Part shown: positions 48,192 through 59,527 of the stretch, piece after piece
Position numbering within the stretch: position 1 is the first letter of the stretch
Layout of the letters: the number at the start of each line of letters is the position of its first letter
Origin: Stratiolaelaps scimitus
Lineage: Eukaryota > Arthropoda > Arachnida > Mesostigmata > Laelapidae
DNA: 64,000 bases
Assembly (NCBI GenBank): GCA_019614645.1
Contig: JABWDB010000002.1
Coordinates: 14,979,501-15,043,500 of the forward strand
Reading direction: 5' to 3'
Notes under the pieces: model-generated
What the model saw: the letters and a program-made list of their open reading frames with translations, nothing else
Told to the model about the DNA's origin: nothing
Databases searched by the model: none
Program-made: the position numbers and the translations under genes

Positions 48192-48300
48192 TCTACGTCA
48201 CTGCGTCACTGAACTCGAAGTGAGGTCACCTCATGAGGGAAGAGACTGTGACGTCATCAGTCATCACGCCCATTGACCTCAAAAGTCACCTTTCACGTCT
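48192..48300. promoter_or_regulatory. Cluster of CRE and nuclear-receptor-like half-sites
   Basis: A perfect palindromic CRE, TGACGTCA, lies at 48249-48256. AGGTCA (48223-48228, inside the palindrome GAGGTCACCTC), TGACCT (48274-48279), AAGTCACC and two GTCACTG-type sites crowd into about 100 bases. It sits about 500 bases upstream of the small plus-strand frame beginning at 48809, so it may be its promoter. Factor binding is inference from motifs. Confidence 0.35.
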
Positions 48301-48808
48301 GCGGTGAAGTCTGGACGAGTTCCTGAAGTTCTCGTTCGGCCGCTCGCACCGGCGACTATAGTGGCCGAACTAATACCAATACAATCAGCGAACTGAACTA
48401 ACGGCCCGATCTGAATGGTGTGCTCAACACACCTGTGCGCCGAGTGCCTAATGAACGATAGAACTAGCCTCAATCAGCTCGAAACGAAAAAGGCATCACG
48501 CCGTATCGTAGAACGAAGTGCATGTGTGATTGTTGACGAACAGCGACGAACGGGTGGTTACTACTTTCATTTCAATTAATGGCAAACGTCCCACCTGCAT
48601 ACGAGCTTCAGGGACTAAGGTCTGAGAAATAGTGTGATTTCACACAATTTTGGCTGAGGGAGAACACCGCGAGATATGAAACTACAAAACGGAGCTTTCT
48701 ACCCTCTCGCCGAGCATACAATAGCACACCACACGTTTGTCATTCGTCAGAACTGGTCAGGCGAGATCGTAGCTTGTAGCAGTGCATTTGACTCAACCAT
48801 AAGTAAAA

Positions 48809-49056
48809 ATGATAATCTCCTTCGACAGCAGTCACCTCTGCCATATAGGTAAGTAGTGCCGCTACTAGAACATGGTTGGTTTGTATTTCTCTGAAATAAA
48901 TCTAGCCTAGTGGCGTGGTGCCTTCGTGTGCGCCTCGGTGCAATCGGAGGAGACGCATTTCAAGAGGTTGTCCGTCTTATGAAGCAATGCCAAAAAGCAG
49001 TACAGTGGACGTTAAATGTTGGCTGGGAGTCAGCCCGTAGAATTCTGTTTTTGTAA
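48809..49056 (+). CDS. Possible two-exon small protein, unidentified
   Basis: Exon 48809-48848 starts at an ATG with an AAAA context, encodes MIISFDSSHLCHI and ends in phase 1 at a consensus GTAAGT. A second exon from 48911 (after CTAGCCTAG) continues in phase as AWCLRVRLGAIGGDAFQEVV, then RLMKQCQKAVQWTLNVGW, and stops at 49054-49056, for 61 residues. The acceptor is poor. Part of exon 2 is the dispersed 41-base repeat, so it may be a transposon fragment that happens to be open. Confidence 0.25.
48995..49035 (+). repeat. 41-base dispersed repeat, copy 2
   Basis: Matches 12225-12265 at 35 of 41 positions in the same orientation. Both copies stay open in the same frame (WTLNVGWESA here, WTLNIGCGSA there), hinting at descent from a coding part of a mobile element. 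Confidence 0.6.
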
Positions 49057-49291
49057 TTGGTCCAGAGACCGGTAGCGACTTCAACCGATTCGGCACAAGC
49101 TTCAGGTAGAATGGATTTCTAATGCGTTCTACAGTTATTTCATTTTGTTGAAATTTGGTGAGATGATGGATCTGTTGTTAATGCTAAACGATCGGTGCTG
49201 GACATCTCATAGGATCGGTTTGAAAAAACGTCGAGAATTTCATAAAACAAATAACTGGAAATATTAGTTAGTTAGTAGTTCCAGTCTAGTT

Positions 49292-49936
49292 TCAGTCCGC
49301 GCTGTTGTCGTCGGTTGATTCAGATTGTTCCCACTGCAAGCCTTCGACCTGATCGCGTATAATATTGGCCAGCAACGATGAAATTGCTCGGTCGTCGATA
49401 AGTGAAGCTCGGACCCGTTGAAGGCTACGCTCTGGCGGGAGAAATAAGGATCAAGCAGAGAATATTGTTAGTGAGCGTAAGTCAGCGAAAGACAGGCCGA
49501 TCAAGTGGTCTGCTCGCAGCAGCCGCAACAGACAGAATGGAGCAGACTCGTCGACACTAGCGATTCCGGCCGTTTCTCTGAAATAGCCACCAGCGAGTAA
49601 GCGTAATGTGGCATCGTCGTTTCGACCGCAATTTTCAAGCAAATATCGACGGAAGGTTACGACAGTAGGATGTCCCGAAGGCGCTAACTGCTCTTTGACC
49701 TGATTGACTCGCTCGGCCCAGCTATCCTCTGACCTTTCGGGGAATTGGTGAGGTTGTCGAACCTCAGCCGCTTCGAACGCTCATAGAACACTCGTAATGG
49801 CAAAGCCTGTTCTTAGTCGCTTAGTCTTGTGGAAGACATTACGCCTAAGTATGAGGTGTTTGTCTGTGCGAGACTCAGTATAGGTTCAGGCAATTTGAAT
49901 AGCTACTTCAAAGTCGCCTCGAGCTTGGAACGACAT
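49292..49936 (-). pseudogene. Coding-like frame of 215 codons interrupted by three TGA codons
   Basis: From an ATG at 49936 (MSFQARGDFEVAIQ) one frame runs to a TGA at 49292 with no TAA or TAG. Internal TGA codons lie at 49888, 49783 and 49453 (first base, minus strand). The stretch from 49780 to 49454 looks truly coding: WAERVNQVKEQLAPSG, then FRRYLLENCGRNDDATLRLL and AGGYFRETAGIASVDESAP. After the last internal TGA the frame continues as RSLQRVRASLIDDRA and ends with an acidic tail. A textbook branch point and acceptor (CACTAAC through CCCGCCAG) precede that last part, so a short intron may remove the third TGA, but no good GT donor was found. A decayed gene, short introns or recoding are all possible. 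The family is not recognised. Confidence 0.4.
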
Positions 49937-50034
49937 CGTTACTGGTTCGGCAGTGAGAGCCAAGCGTGTTTAGCTTGAGATGAGACATTGTCCTAGAAGA
50001 CAATTAGGAGTCGGGTTGGGTCTACTGGGTCAGG

Positions 50035-50210
50035 TTAATCGTCGTCAATCGATCGAGAAACGAAATTGACTTTCCTAAAATAGCGATTTTCTTCATTCTG
50101 ACAAATTGGAATCAACGAAGATGTTCTTCGATCAATGAATTGACCGAAGTGTATTTCATGAAAGTTGCCAACAAGGTACAGGCGTTCTGGGCTTAGTCGG
50201 TATCCAGGAC
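50035..50210 (-). CDS. Possible terminal exon of an unidentified gene
   Basis: After CCTTTATTCAACAG the minus strand reads PGYRLSPERLYLVGNFHEIH, then FGQFIDRRTSSLIPICQ and onward to a stop (RSIDDD). The exon needs one base from its predecessor. It lies 100 bases upstream, on the same strand, of the TGA-interrupted frame and could belong to the same locus if its stop is skipped by splicing, though no donor was seen. No family is assigned. Confidence 0.35.
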
Positions 50211-50439
50211 CTGTTGAATAAAGGAAGATAATCCAATTCGATTTTTTCGACAAGTAAATGCGTTTTCGTAGTAAGTAAAGTTACTATTGAATAGAGCGAT
50301 CATTGACTCATACTCGTATCCGTCGCTGGCATCAACACGGACATTGAGTCGAAAGTAGAAGGGACTGTCCATATTAGGTAGGAGGGTAAGTTGACCCCAG
50401 TTTTTTCAATTTGATAAAGGACTCCAAAGATTCTCCAAA

Positions 50440-50522
50440 GCACCTGACAGGATTTGAACCCACACGTTCCTCCGGTCTATCAGTCCAAGACGCTCACCAC
50501 TACACCGTCGAGGGGTCCATCG
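50440..50522 (-). mobile_element. tRNA-like element, SINE head or tRNA pseudogene
   Basis: On the minus strand an A-box-like GTGTAGTGGTGAGCG and a B box GGGTTCAAATCC (50461-50450) are spaced as in tRNA. A T arm with a seven-base loop can fold using G-U pairs, but the acceptor stem is poor. Family differs from the 52.6-kb SINE. Confidence 0.55.
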
Positions 50523-52128
50523 GGATTTTTCATTTTTGTCATTTTGCCACACTGCAATGGTCTGATCACTGTGCAACAAAATGTTGACTGTTCCTGTTGA
50601 GACAAGTCAGAACTCAAACTGTAGCTCGAAGTGCAGGCCCAGGACCAGGTATGCGGAACTCTACCTGTGTGTTCTTTCATGCTGATATACGCATAGATAT
50701 TATAAAATGTCGATGTATGCTGATTTGCATCAGCACGTCGTGTTTACATTGGTTTACGAACGACGCAACGATGGCACACAACGAGTGGTTAATGATAGTG
50801 TGAATGGAGTAAATAAATAAATAGCTCATACGTCTACTGCGGGTATACTCCAGCTTGTCCCCCGCAACGGCGTTCTCCACTAAATGTGTATATTATTATT
50901 GTTGTTGTTATCATTATTGCCATCACTAATAGAAACCACTACCTGAAAAGTAATAGATAGAGCAACAACTATTTCATGAAGAACTATTATACATTATACA
51001 TAGATATACACATACACAAATATATACATATATATATATATATATGTGTACTGTATGCAAAAAAGAGTGGGTGGACACAAGTTTTACACTGAGACGTACT
51101 CATTTAGCAGCAGCCATAACAACAACCCAGAGGGAAAAAGCTGCTGTTATTATTATTATTATTATTTTGTCTCGTTTTCTTCTATTTTTACAAATAGCGC
51201 AAAAGGTGTCGTAAGTAATGTGTGTCGTGGTGTAAAACCCATCAACGATCACTCCACGATTCATTCATTCATGTTTCAAAATCTCGCCACCGCCGCAGCA
51301 GCGGCAGCTGTCGCCATCATGACCAACAACAACAGCAACAACAACAGCAAGAGCAGCAGCAACAACAACTTCTTTTCGCTACGGACAGTAGTCCCGCCAT
51401 TTCAGTTCGCACACGACCAACATCACCGTGTCTGTATGTGTGTGTGTACACGCGTTGGGTGGAAAGAAAGATATAGGAGGTGGATATAGAAATTTAGGTC
51501 TTTTCTGATCCGAGCTGCATACAAATGCCTCGTTAGCCGCAGCGGTCGTTCGATGATGACTGGCCAACTACAACATCTACTACAATAATAACAACAACAG
51601 CAACAGCAGCAGCAGCAGCAGTAGCAAGAACAACAACAAGCACAACTACGATGATGACGACGGCGACGTCGTCGTCGGCCACGGCGATTCTGAGTGAGCA
51701 TTGAAGCAGAGTCGGCTGCTGAACTGCGCCCGCCGCAGTCGCACATAGCTCCGTCACTGAAGGGACCCATGTACCTGTCCTGTCGTTCATCTATTATATC
51801 TCACTGTCTATGTTCTCTCACACACACACTCACTCTCGCTCTGCTGCCGGGGTGATCTTGTGGCAGCTCAACGTTGAGCGGCGGCGGCGGTGGCGGCGTC
51901 GCGTCGTCGTGATTCAAGTCAATCACGACCGAACAATTATATGTGATATTGTACAACGAAACCGACACAGCACGGCATTCGCCGCTTGGAATAAGCGCTA
52001 ACGACACCAGCAGCCAGCTAACCAAGCAACCAGCCAACCGCACAAGAGTAGCAGTAATAACAACAACAAGTCAAACCGACGCAAGATTTTCTCTCTATCT
52101 CCCTCTCTCTCTCTCTACCACTTTCCAG
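50523..52128. other. Non-coding stretch with CA, CAG, CAA and GCC runs
   Basis: Compound microsatellites include AT at 51019-51044, ATT at 51149-51165, CAA/CAG at 51590-51640 and ACACAC at 51822-51830. A minus-strand frame at 52043-51801 looks like a signal peptide followed by a proline tract, but it has no ATG or acceptor, and the plus strand is open as well. Confidence 0.3.
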
Positions 52129-52380
52129 CTGGCGCACCACGATTCGTCTTGTCTGCAATCGTATCACAGCTCGTGCGACCGGTAGCGATGACAACGAACA
52201 GCGCGGACTGAGCAGTTTCGCGGTTGGCTGGTGCAACGGGCGCAACGGGTTCGTCAGGTAACGGGATCAATATCATTTACGCCAACTGCTACCGCCCGCC
52301 CCCCCACCCGCTCGTCACCCACGCCCCTCTATTCCAGCCCAGCGAAATGGAGGCCTCCAACTCGGGTGTACTCCAGCTAA
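52129..52380 (+). CDS. Possible last two exons of an unidentified plus-strand gene
   Basis: Exon 52129-52257 lies between a strong pyrimidine-AG acceptor (ending CCACTTTCCAG) and a CAG|GTAACG donor. Only one frame is open: WRTTIRLVCNRITARATGS, then DDNEQRGLSSFAVGWCNGR. It ends in phase 2. The next strong acceptor, CCCCTCTATTCCAG, is at 52337. Joining in phase gives PAKWRPPTRVYSS and a stop at 52378-52380. A different frame after the same acceptor stays open much longer (to about 52543) but does not match the phase. Upstream exons are not identified. Confidence 0.35.
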
Positions 52381-52639
52381 AGTGGTGCTGGAGTGTGATG
52401 TAGCGGTGCTTCGCGTGCTGGTACCGCTCGACGTGAAGGTGAAGATTAGCAGGTTCGTCGGACGTGAATCGCGTGGTGTACCCCAGTACAGTATTGATGT
52501 ACAAAGCTATATAAAGCGATTGAGCAGGATTGTAGGGATTTAAATGAGGAACCCTCGTGAGTGACTTCAGGTCGTTTAGACGTCGTAGTAACGGAACGAG
52601 CAACGTAATTTCACTGATACATCGATTTTACGTCGACTC

Positions 52640-52795
52640 AGCCGTCAGCGCGGTGGCTTGGACGGCTGAGTCTCTGGCTGTAAAAAGCCAGAGGCCGCAG
52701 GTTCGAATCCCGCTGCATGACATATAAGAGAACTTAAGCATTCTATGCAGTTCCTTTAATAAATCAATAAAGCCTTACCATACCTTACCTTACCA
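52640..52795 (+). mobile_element. tRNA-derived SINE, near-complete copy
   Basis: A tRNA-like head carries an A-box-like GTGGCTTGGACGG (52653-52664), an anticodon-like hairpin (CTGGC...GCCAG) and the B box GGTTCGAATCC (52700-52710). The body (ATATAAGAGAACTTAAGCAT onward) is shared with the 19.84-kb copy. It ends in a tandem CCTTACC tail (52772-52795). No open reading frame. Mobilisation would depend on a LINE elsewhere. Confidence 0.85.
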
Positions 52796-53903
52796 TATAT
52801 CCAGCACAACAGTTTGAACAAATGAGTGAATCGGGTTCCCTTGTTGCTGTCTATGGGGACTAATCAATATTCGAGAGAGTAAACCACGTAAACGTCCTGA
52901 TATATCATGCTTCAGCCTGGCACATCTTGAAGTAAATATAATATAGATGTGCTTGAGAAGGAATAATTTGCTACTTGTAGTGGATATGCCCGAGATGAAT
53001 CTACCCATAACAAGTGCTTGATAATAAATATTAGGTATAATAAGAGGAATAAATAACTGGAATAATAGATACGTCAGTTTTCGTCACTAGCGTACGTAAA
53101 CTATCCAGTCAATGAGTAATATATTGCCGTGCAGCGTACACATTGCAATCCAGTACTTTAATCAGCGTTATGATTTTAAATATATATATATATATGTATA
53201 TATATATTTATTTGCAAATAGATATACAAATATATATCTATTTGTTCGTATGCTTGTTTTTACTTGTCGACGATCCGGGTCCTGAACATGATTTTTCGGG
53301 CAGGCTATTATTATGCAGGCTCGGGCCGACGAGGAAACAAAATGGTGTAAAAACCGTTCGACGAGATTCACGCCGATGGTTGGCAAGTTGCCTCAAGATA
53401 ACCTCGACATTGGGTTTTGTTTTCCGCCCTGGATTCGCGTGTCAAGATGCGTATTCAAACTGGGCCATGCGCATATTTATGAGCAATGAACAGATGTAAC
53501 ATAATGGCTACATAACATTTATCTCACTAATGATATATTCGACAACGGGGAAAATACTGTGAAATATTGCACTTCCTCCAATTATCTGCCGTAGAGAAGT
53601 CGCATAGATAGTTTCCTGATAGATACAAATTGTGTTCGGAGGCCATTGACTTCTTCTAGAGATAGCAAAGCGGCATCCTTACGTATTAGTAGAACATAAT
53701 GTATAGGCCCAACGCATTAATATACGTCCAGATGGTTATGACAGTTGGTTACTTGCTTAATAGTTGATTACATGTTGTTTCAAAAGAGGCTAGAGTTTAG
53801 AGACGAAATCAACTGATACCGGATACCCTCTCGAGCTGCAGTTCCACGCCACCACTATTAAAGGAAATAATAGAATACATATTTTTCCCTATTTTCGCTC
53901 AAG

Positions 53904-53949
<46 letters not shown>
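53904..53949. repeat. (AT)n microsatellite
   Basis: About 22 AT units with one interruption (ATACAT) near the left end. Confidence 0.9.
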
Positions 53950-53951
<2 letters not shown>

Positions 53952-56037
53952 GTTGTTATTTCAGCCAACTAGATTTACTTGACACGAGCTCTTCGTTCAA
54001 GTTATACTCACGAACGAAGCTGGGAAGCAAGACCCCTCGCTTCTATTTTTTGACCAACGTATGCTAGATAATTTTGCTGCAGCTTCTTCGCGGCGATGGG
54101 CGCGAATTCGTTCATTGGTTTGCTATGAGCTTTCCACGTCGGTCTACAAACGCAACGCTTGCAATGAACGCACGATCGAAAGACGAAATAATGATTACCC
54201 CAATGACCAGAGAGAGAGAGAGAGAGAGAGACGGAGGGGGTCTCGAACGGGGTTGATCGACGCCAGAATAATGAATTGGATCACATCATCGATGACCGTT
54301 CGTGATGGTGGCTCGCCGTCAGTAGATCAAATATAATTCGGCACAGTAATAAGAAGAGATTTTCCGCTCCTCGCACCAACCGAATTAGTATAATAATAAT
54401 ATGTATCAACCCGTCCCAGTTTGCGTTCGTAGCTGTGCAAAAGTAGCATCCCATGTTGACAACATTATCGACGCCAGCGAACAAAAATTATTTCAATCAC
54501 GCTATTTGCTTGCGTTCATCCAATCTTGTAATTCCATTACAAAGTGTGGCGTTCCGCTGCTTATGCTGTTGTTGTCGTTATCGATAGGTGTTGTTCTTGC
54601 TATACATATATTATATATATATATATATATATGAAAAACAACACTCAGTGATATATATATATATAATATAATATTCTGTAGATAATATCCGGTAGCCCGG
54701 TTGTCGTCCAAAGCCAAAATGTTAACAGTGTCCGACATCTCGGCCCGTGCGTTCATCAAACGACAGCACTGGATGCTGCTGATGATGATGGTGATGATTC
54801 CATTCAGGGCGGCGTTGCGGCGTTCCCGCTGAATCGCCGAGGTGCGAATAGGCCCTTGGTGTTGTTGAATGGTTCACCCCTTTTTCCCTCGTTGCTGCAG
54901 CAGCAGCAGCGACTGTTGCGGCCATCCGTCTTATCTTACGCAGCATAGCGTATCGTAGCGTAGCCGAGTAATAATCACAGTAGCAGCGTGCGGCGGTGGC
55001 CAAAGAGCCGTGAGCGCCGCCTACCGCCCTAGAATGGTGTGGTCGTGGTGGGGTCCAACGCGGCGGGACAACAGCGTCTACCGATCGACCAACTGGCCAA
55101 CCACGACGACGACATCTACCGGAGGGCGGGCTGTGACTCTCGCTGCGGTCGCGCAGAGCAAACCGCTTAGAGGTCTAGCTTAGTAGCTTGACAGCTGTTT
55201 CAGACGTATTTACAATGCGCTGTAGAACATTGCAGATTGATGTGTGCGGCTGTGTGTGTGTGTGTATATCTGTGTTCGTGTGTATATTCAGCCAACGTAT
55301 GAACCAACCCTTGTGGTCCAGCCTCCGCCTGATCGACTCACCCATTCGGTGGCAGTGGCCACCACTGCCGCCGCTGTGGAAAACGCGCAATATTCGCAGC
55401 TGCAGCAGCAGCAGCAGCTCAGCGGTAGTGTCATTATGTTAACTAAATTATAATTGCATAGGCGCCATCTGTTTGCGCCGCTGGAAATGAAGCCGCCGCC
55501 GCCGCAACGGCTGCTGCTTCTGCGGCTGCTGCTGCTGCTGTAAGAGAATTACTGCTACCTGTAACTGACTAGATCGTTGCGGTCACACTGCAGGTTGCCT
55601 TGGCCACTTCAGCCGCAGAACATCGCCGGCGTATTTTCGCTTTTTCGCTATAGGTGCAAGCTAGCGGAACCGAGTTAGAAAAAAGGAGGCAGACAGACAG
55701 ACGCGAACAAGAAACCACCACAATCATATGGCCAATGACTGATACGATGATGGCGACTGGTAGTGTGTTGCTGGTGATAGAATGAATCAGTGATAGAGCG
55801 GCGATGGATGAATCGTCCGGCGAATGATTGGTGAAACGCTGCCGTTCAACGGTGACCGGTGAACGGCAAAACGTGACAGGCCCCGAGGGCTTTGCCGCAT
55901 CGCTACGACATGAGCAGACAACGGCGTGTGGTGTCTGTCCGTCCGCCGCCGCTCGTCGCCTATTTGAGTGTTTTAGTGCTTGTTTGTGTACGACTCTTTT
56001 GACGGTCCTGTGCCTCTGTTATATGTATCCAAAAAAA

Positions 56038-56040
<3 letters not shown>

Positions 56041-56069
<29 letters not shown>
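56041..56069. repeat. (TA)n microsatellite
   Basis: About 14 uninterrupted TA units following an A run. Confidence 0.95.
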
Positions 56070-56077
<8 letters not shown>

Positions 56078-57937
56078 CTGTATGCGTATATATGTCTGTC
56101 TAAGCATGGGGATATCTCAGGACGCCTGCCGGACCGATGTAGCTGTATCGACAGCAGCAGCAGGTCTATCCTTCCAGGTGGAAGACGCGAGGGAGACAGC
56201 AGCTCACACCCTTTCTTTTCTACACCTTCTTCTCTATGTTTTTTGATCGCATCGATAACGAGATGCCAGTCGATCCGAATCAGTTCAAGGTGTCAATGAG
56301 GATCGCGCCAATTTTCTACGGACCGATGGAGCGGTGGTCCGCGTGCTTCCTAGCCGACCAAAAAAGTCGTAATCATATTTGATTATTCTTAATTCTATTA
56401 TATATTATTATTATTAATAATAATCTTATCAGCACGTGTGATGGCCATTACCCTATGAAAGCTATATAGATTCCGCGTGACGTATGCATGTCATCGATGA
56501 CTACCTGCTCGCAATGTTTGTTCGAATCGATTGACTGCTGTTGCTGCTGCTGAAGCGTTCCGCGTCATTGGCAACTAGGAGAATACTATGTTATAGATGT
56601 TAGCTGCAGTATCTTAGCCTTTTTTTCTGCTTTCATCAAAGTGCCAGTATTTGTAAAGAACTTTTTATTGTTATAGTGATCAACAGGGGAAAACCAGACC
56701 ACATTATGAAGTATGAAGGCCAAACGTTGCAGCAGCGCATAGTCTTTAAACTGTCAATCTTTAACCTGATTCCATTACTTTCTGACCAATCGGTATGTAA
56801 CCACATGCGTACGTAACTGTCGTAAGCGTAGAAACATACGTTTTATATAATAGATTAAAAATAATAATAATAATAATGAATTACATCTTCATGTGGACCA
56901 ATTATTATTTGAAATTTGATTGCTAATTGCTATCTAATTTAATTTGCCGAATAATTACAATGATACGGCATATTTTATTATAACAATAATGCTAATAGTA
57001 ATTTTTAACTAAGCTACACAGGAGAAGTGTTCCATGGCATCGGTCGAACTCAGCTCAAGTAATTTCATTAGCAGGATATGAACAAGCAACAATTGATTTG
57101 AACATTCCTCGATTCGCTTGTGAACGAACTGAATGTAGTTAAATTGATACACAAGATCACTATATCATAATAAGGGAAAATTATTAAAATCCGTGTAATA
57201 TCGTTATTAGTAACGCTTTGGCGCGTGGTACGCGTGCGTCCCTTCTGTCATAGTGGTCATTGATGCAGTAGTAGTTTGTTCGTATGATACCCAGAATCAA
57301 TTTTAATAAATTATACATATTGTATAAGCATGTATCCACTTGATATCTGTGTACATATTGCACAATGTGTCTTTGACGAGCGACTTTTTGTTGTGATTTT
57401 TTAGCTTTGACGAGTTGTGAAAATGGATGAGGTCACCGGTGATATCAATTTCATCGTTCTCTGTGTGGACTAGCCGTCTGTCAGAGGACGCCGTTTGAGG
57501 CGGGAATGGTCTGAGAGATAAGACCATCACTGAACGAAATGACGCATTTGAGTGGATGGCATTCAGCCTGTAATAGCCGCGTCAATAATATTATTAATAG
57601 TGATAAATAAAAATAAAAATAATGATAATAATAATACAGGAAAAAGTAACGGTCAAATCGGCCACATGCTGACAACAGCAGCATCAGCTGCACCACCACC
57701 GCTACCACGATCAATATCAAGTTTGGACAGGTTTTATAGCCTTCATTTGTAGCCAAAGAGGCAACAGCAGGTAGAGGCATCACCAGCGGAAGTTGCCACG
57801 ATCGAGGCTAGAACAACCAGCACGTGCTGTTGTATGTCAGCGGCACTTATAACAGCAACAACAACAGCAACAATTTGACCGACCTGATGAATATAAATGG
57901 AATTAGCTATTGCCTATTTTCTCTCCCCTCTCTCTCT

Positions 57938-57968
<31 letters not shown>

Positions 57969-59260
57969 CCTGCCCTTCGGCTTTCTCCATTCGTCGTTGC
58001 GTCCATGGTAATAATATCAGTTACGGCGATGACCTGTTATGGCTACAGCTCGTCTCCCTTAATAAGAACAACAACAACTCGAGCTGTCACTCTCACGTTC
58101 CGAGTTTCAAGCCAGCCTAAGTCTCTGACCCATCTAGGCATGGCTCAGAACTGTTGGTTGCGAGAGTTTTCAGAGGTCGCCAGAGGGAGGAACGTTGTGG
58201 AAGGGATTTTTTCCGCTATTTTGTCCATTCCGCATTGTTTTTACCTATCGAAAATAGTAGTACCACTTTGTCTAGTGCGAGTCTCTTCGACTGCCACTGT
58301 CGGGCGTCGATCGATTGCCGATATCGATGCCTTAATGCTGCTCGACCGAAATGAACGCCGCTGTCGATCGATCGAACGAACGCGGCCGGTCGACAGCTGC
58401 CCGAGTAGCTGACTATCCAGCTAGCCCGTCTAGGCGGTTCGTTTCGAAGTGGTTGCTGGTGTTACTATTATATCACGTTAGAACGTCATTCTGACCGACC
58501 GGGCCGTAGAGGTCGTCCATCCACGCCGTATGACACTTATGAGTGAGTTATTAGCTGCGGTTACGGACTGACACCCGTAAGCCCCACCGGCTGCGCGATG
58601 TGAAACGGTATCTGGCGAACCCCATCACAGTGAAGGTAGACACTTCTCCCCGAAGAGAATAAGCTGCCGGCGAGGACGGCAATAACGGCAATAACGTCAC
58701 TAATCGAAACAAGACGACGGGGCGACATAGCCCTACGCACAATTAGTTCGTAACGCTAAACAAACTGGCACACTCATACTGGCGAGCAAGATTCGAATCG
58801 CTTAGACGTTAGCGTCCGACGTTATCTGAAACACGAATGTTTAAGGGGTCTTCTCTGACAAGCAACAGCATCAGAGTAGTGTGTCCATGAGTTGAGCTCA
58901 CAGGAGCCTGGAGGTATTCAATCAGCTTTGTCAATCAGTTGTCACTCGCTGAACATGCAGTGGACTGAGATGCCATGATATGGATTAGCTTATCTAAAAG
59001 TAGTAGTGCAAATGCAAACATTGGTTCCTCGTGACGTTCATTTTTGAATAAAGGTCTTTATTTCATCCAGAAATAACACTGTGGGAGGGGAGATGTCCCT
59101 GATCAATTCGTCCGATATCCCCTGACGGTCCCCAACTGATCGATCGATCGATGGGATTGCCGTCTTAAGTTGAATTCAACCACGATTGGTATGACCGTAC
59201 TTACGTATAATGCCGGCCTTACGCAATGACATAGGCAAGGGTTGACGTTTTATGGGGTTA

Positions 59261-59467
59261 TTAACGGGACCGCAGTTTCTGCAACGCGCAAAGCTCTCTC
59301 CATGTGTCACGTCGCGCGACCTCGAATATGCTCGGGGATGATATTTCTTGAATGATGAACACAGCTTGAGGTGGTTGTCGATTGAGTATGCGCCACGGAT
59401 ATGTCAGAGAACTTATTTTGCTTAATAAATGGCTAGGTTTAATAAACTTGTCGTTTTTGTAAAACAT
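59261..59467 (-). CDS. Possible small protein or exon, unidentified
   Basis: An ATG at 59467 opens 68 codons with coding-like third positions: MFYKNDKFIKPSHLLSK, then PQAVFIIQEISSPSIFEVA and RRDTWRELCALQKLRSR. The order of a hydrophobic strand (AVFII), a spacer, then F-x-x-A-R-R-x-T-W faintly recalls the start of the glycosyltransferase-31 fold (R-x-x-x-R-x-T-W), but the following conserved blocks are absent, so this is not assigned. A (TA)n array lies 27 bases upstream of the ATG. Confidence 0.25.
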   Translation of the reverse strand: MFYKNDKFIKPSHLLSKISSLTYPWRILNRQPPQAVFIIQEISSPSIFEVARRDTWRELCALQKLRSR

Positions 59468-59491
59468 GCATTAAGACAAGCGTTGTTGTCT

Positions 59492-59493
<2 letters not shown>

Positions 59494-59524
<31 letters not shown>
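59494..59524. repeat. (TA)n microsatellite
   Basis: About 15 uninterrupted TA units. Confidence 0.95.

Positions 59525-59527
<3 letters not shown>

Larger units (their letters stand above)
52796..59260. other. Long non-coding region with AT arrays and GC islands
   Basis: AT arrays alternate with triplet-rich islands at about 54.9-55.7 and 58.0-58.7 kb. Notable runs are GA at 54209-54228, CAG near 54898-54907 and 55402-55416, and CT at 57940-57967. Open frames are attributed to simple repeats. No gene, RNA or transposon is supported. Confidence 0.4.

Noticed and set aside
51801..52043. Signal-peptide-like minus-strand frame with a proline tract
   Set aside because: No ATG and no acceptor at the left end. 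The leucine-rich start is the complement of repeated plus-strand triplets.
52289..52603. 104-codon minus-strand frame with coding-like codons
   Set aside because: No ATG, and the plus strand over the same bases has a strong acceptor and its own open frames.
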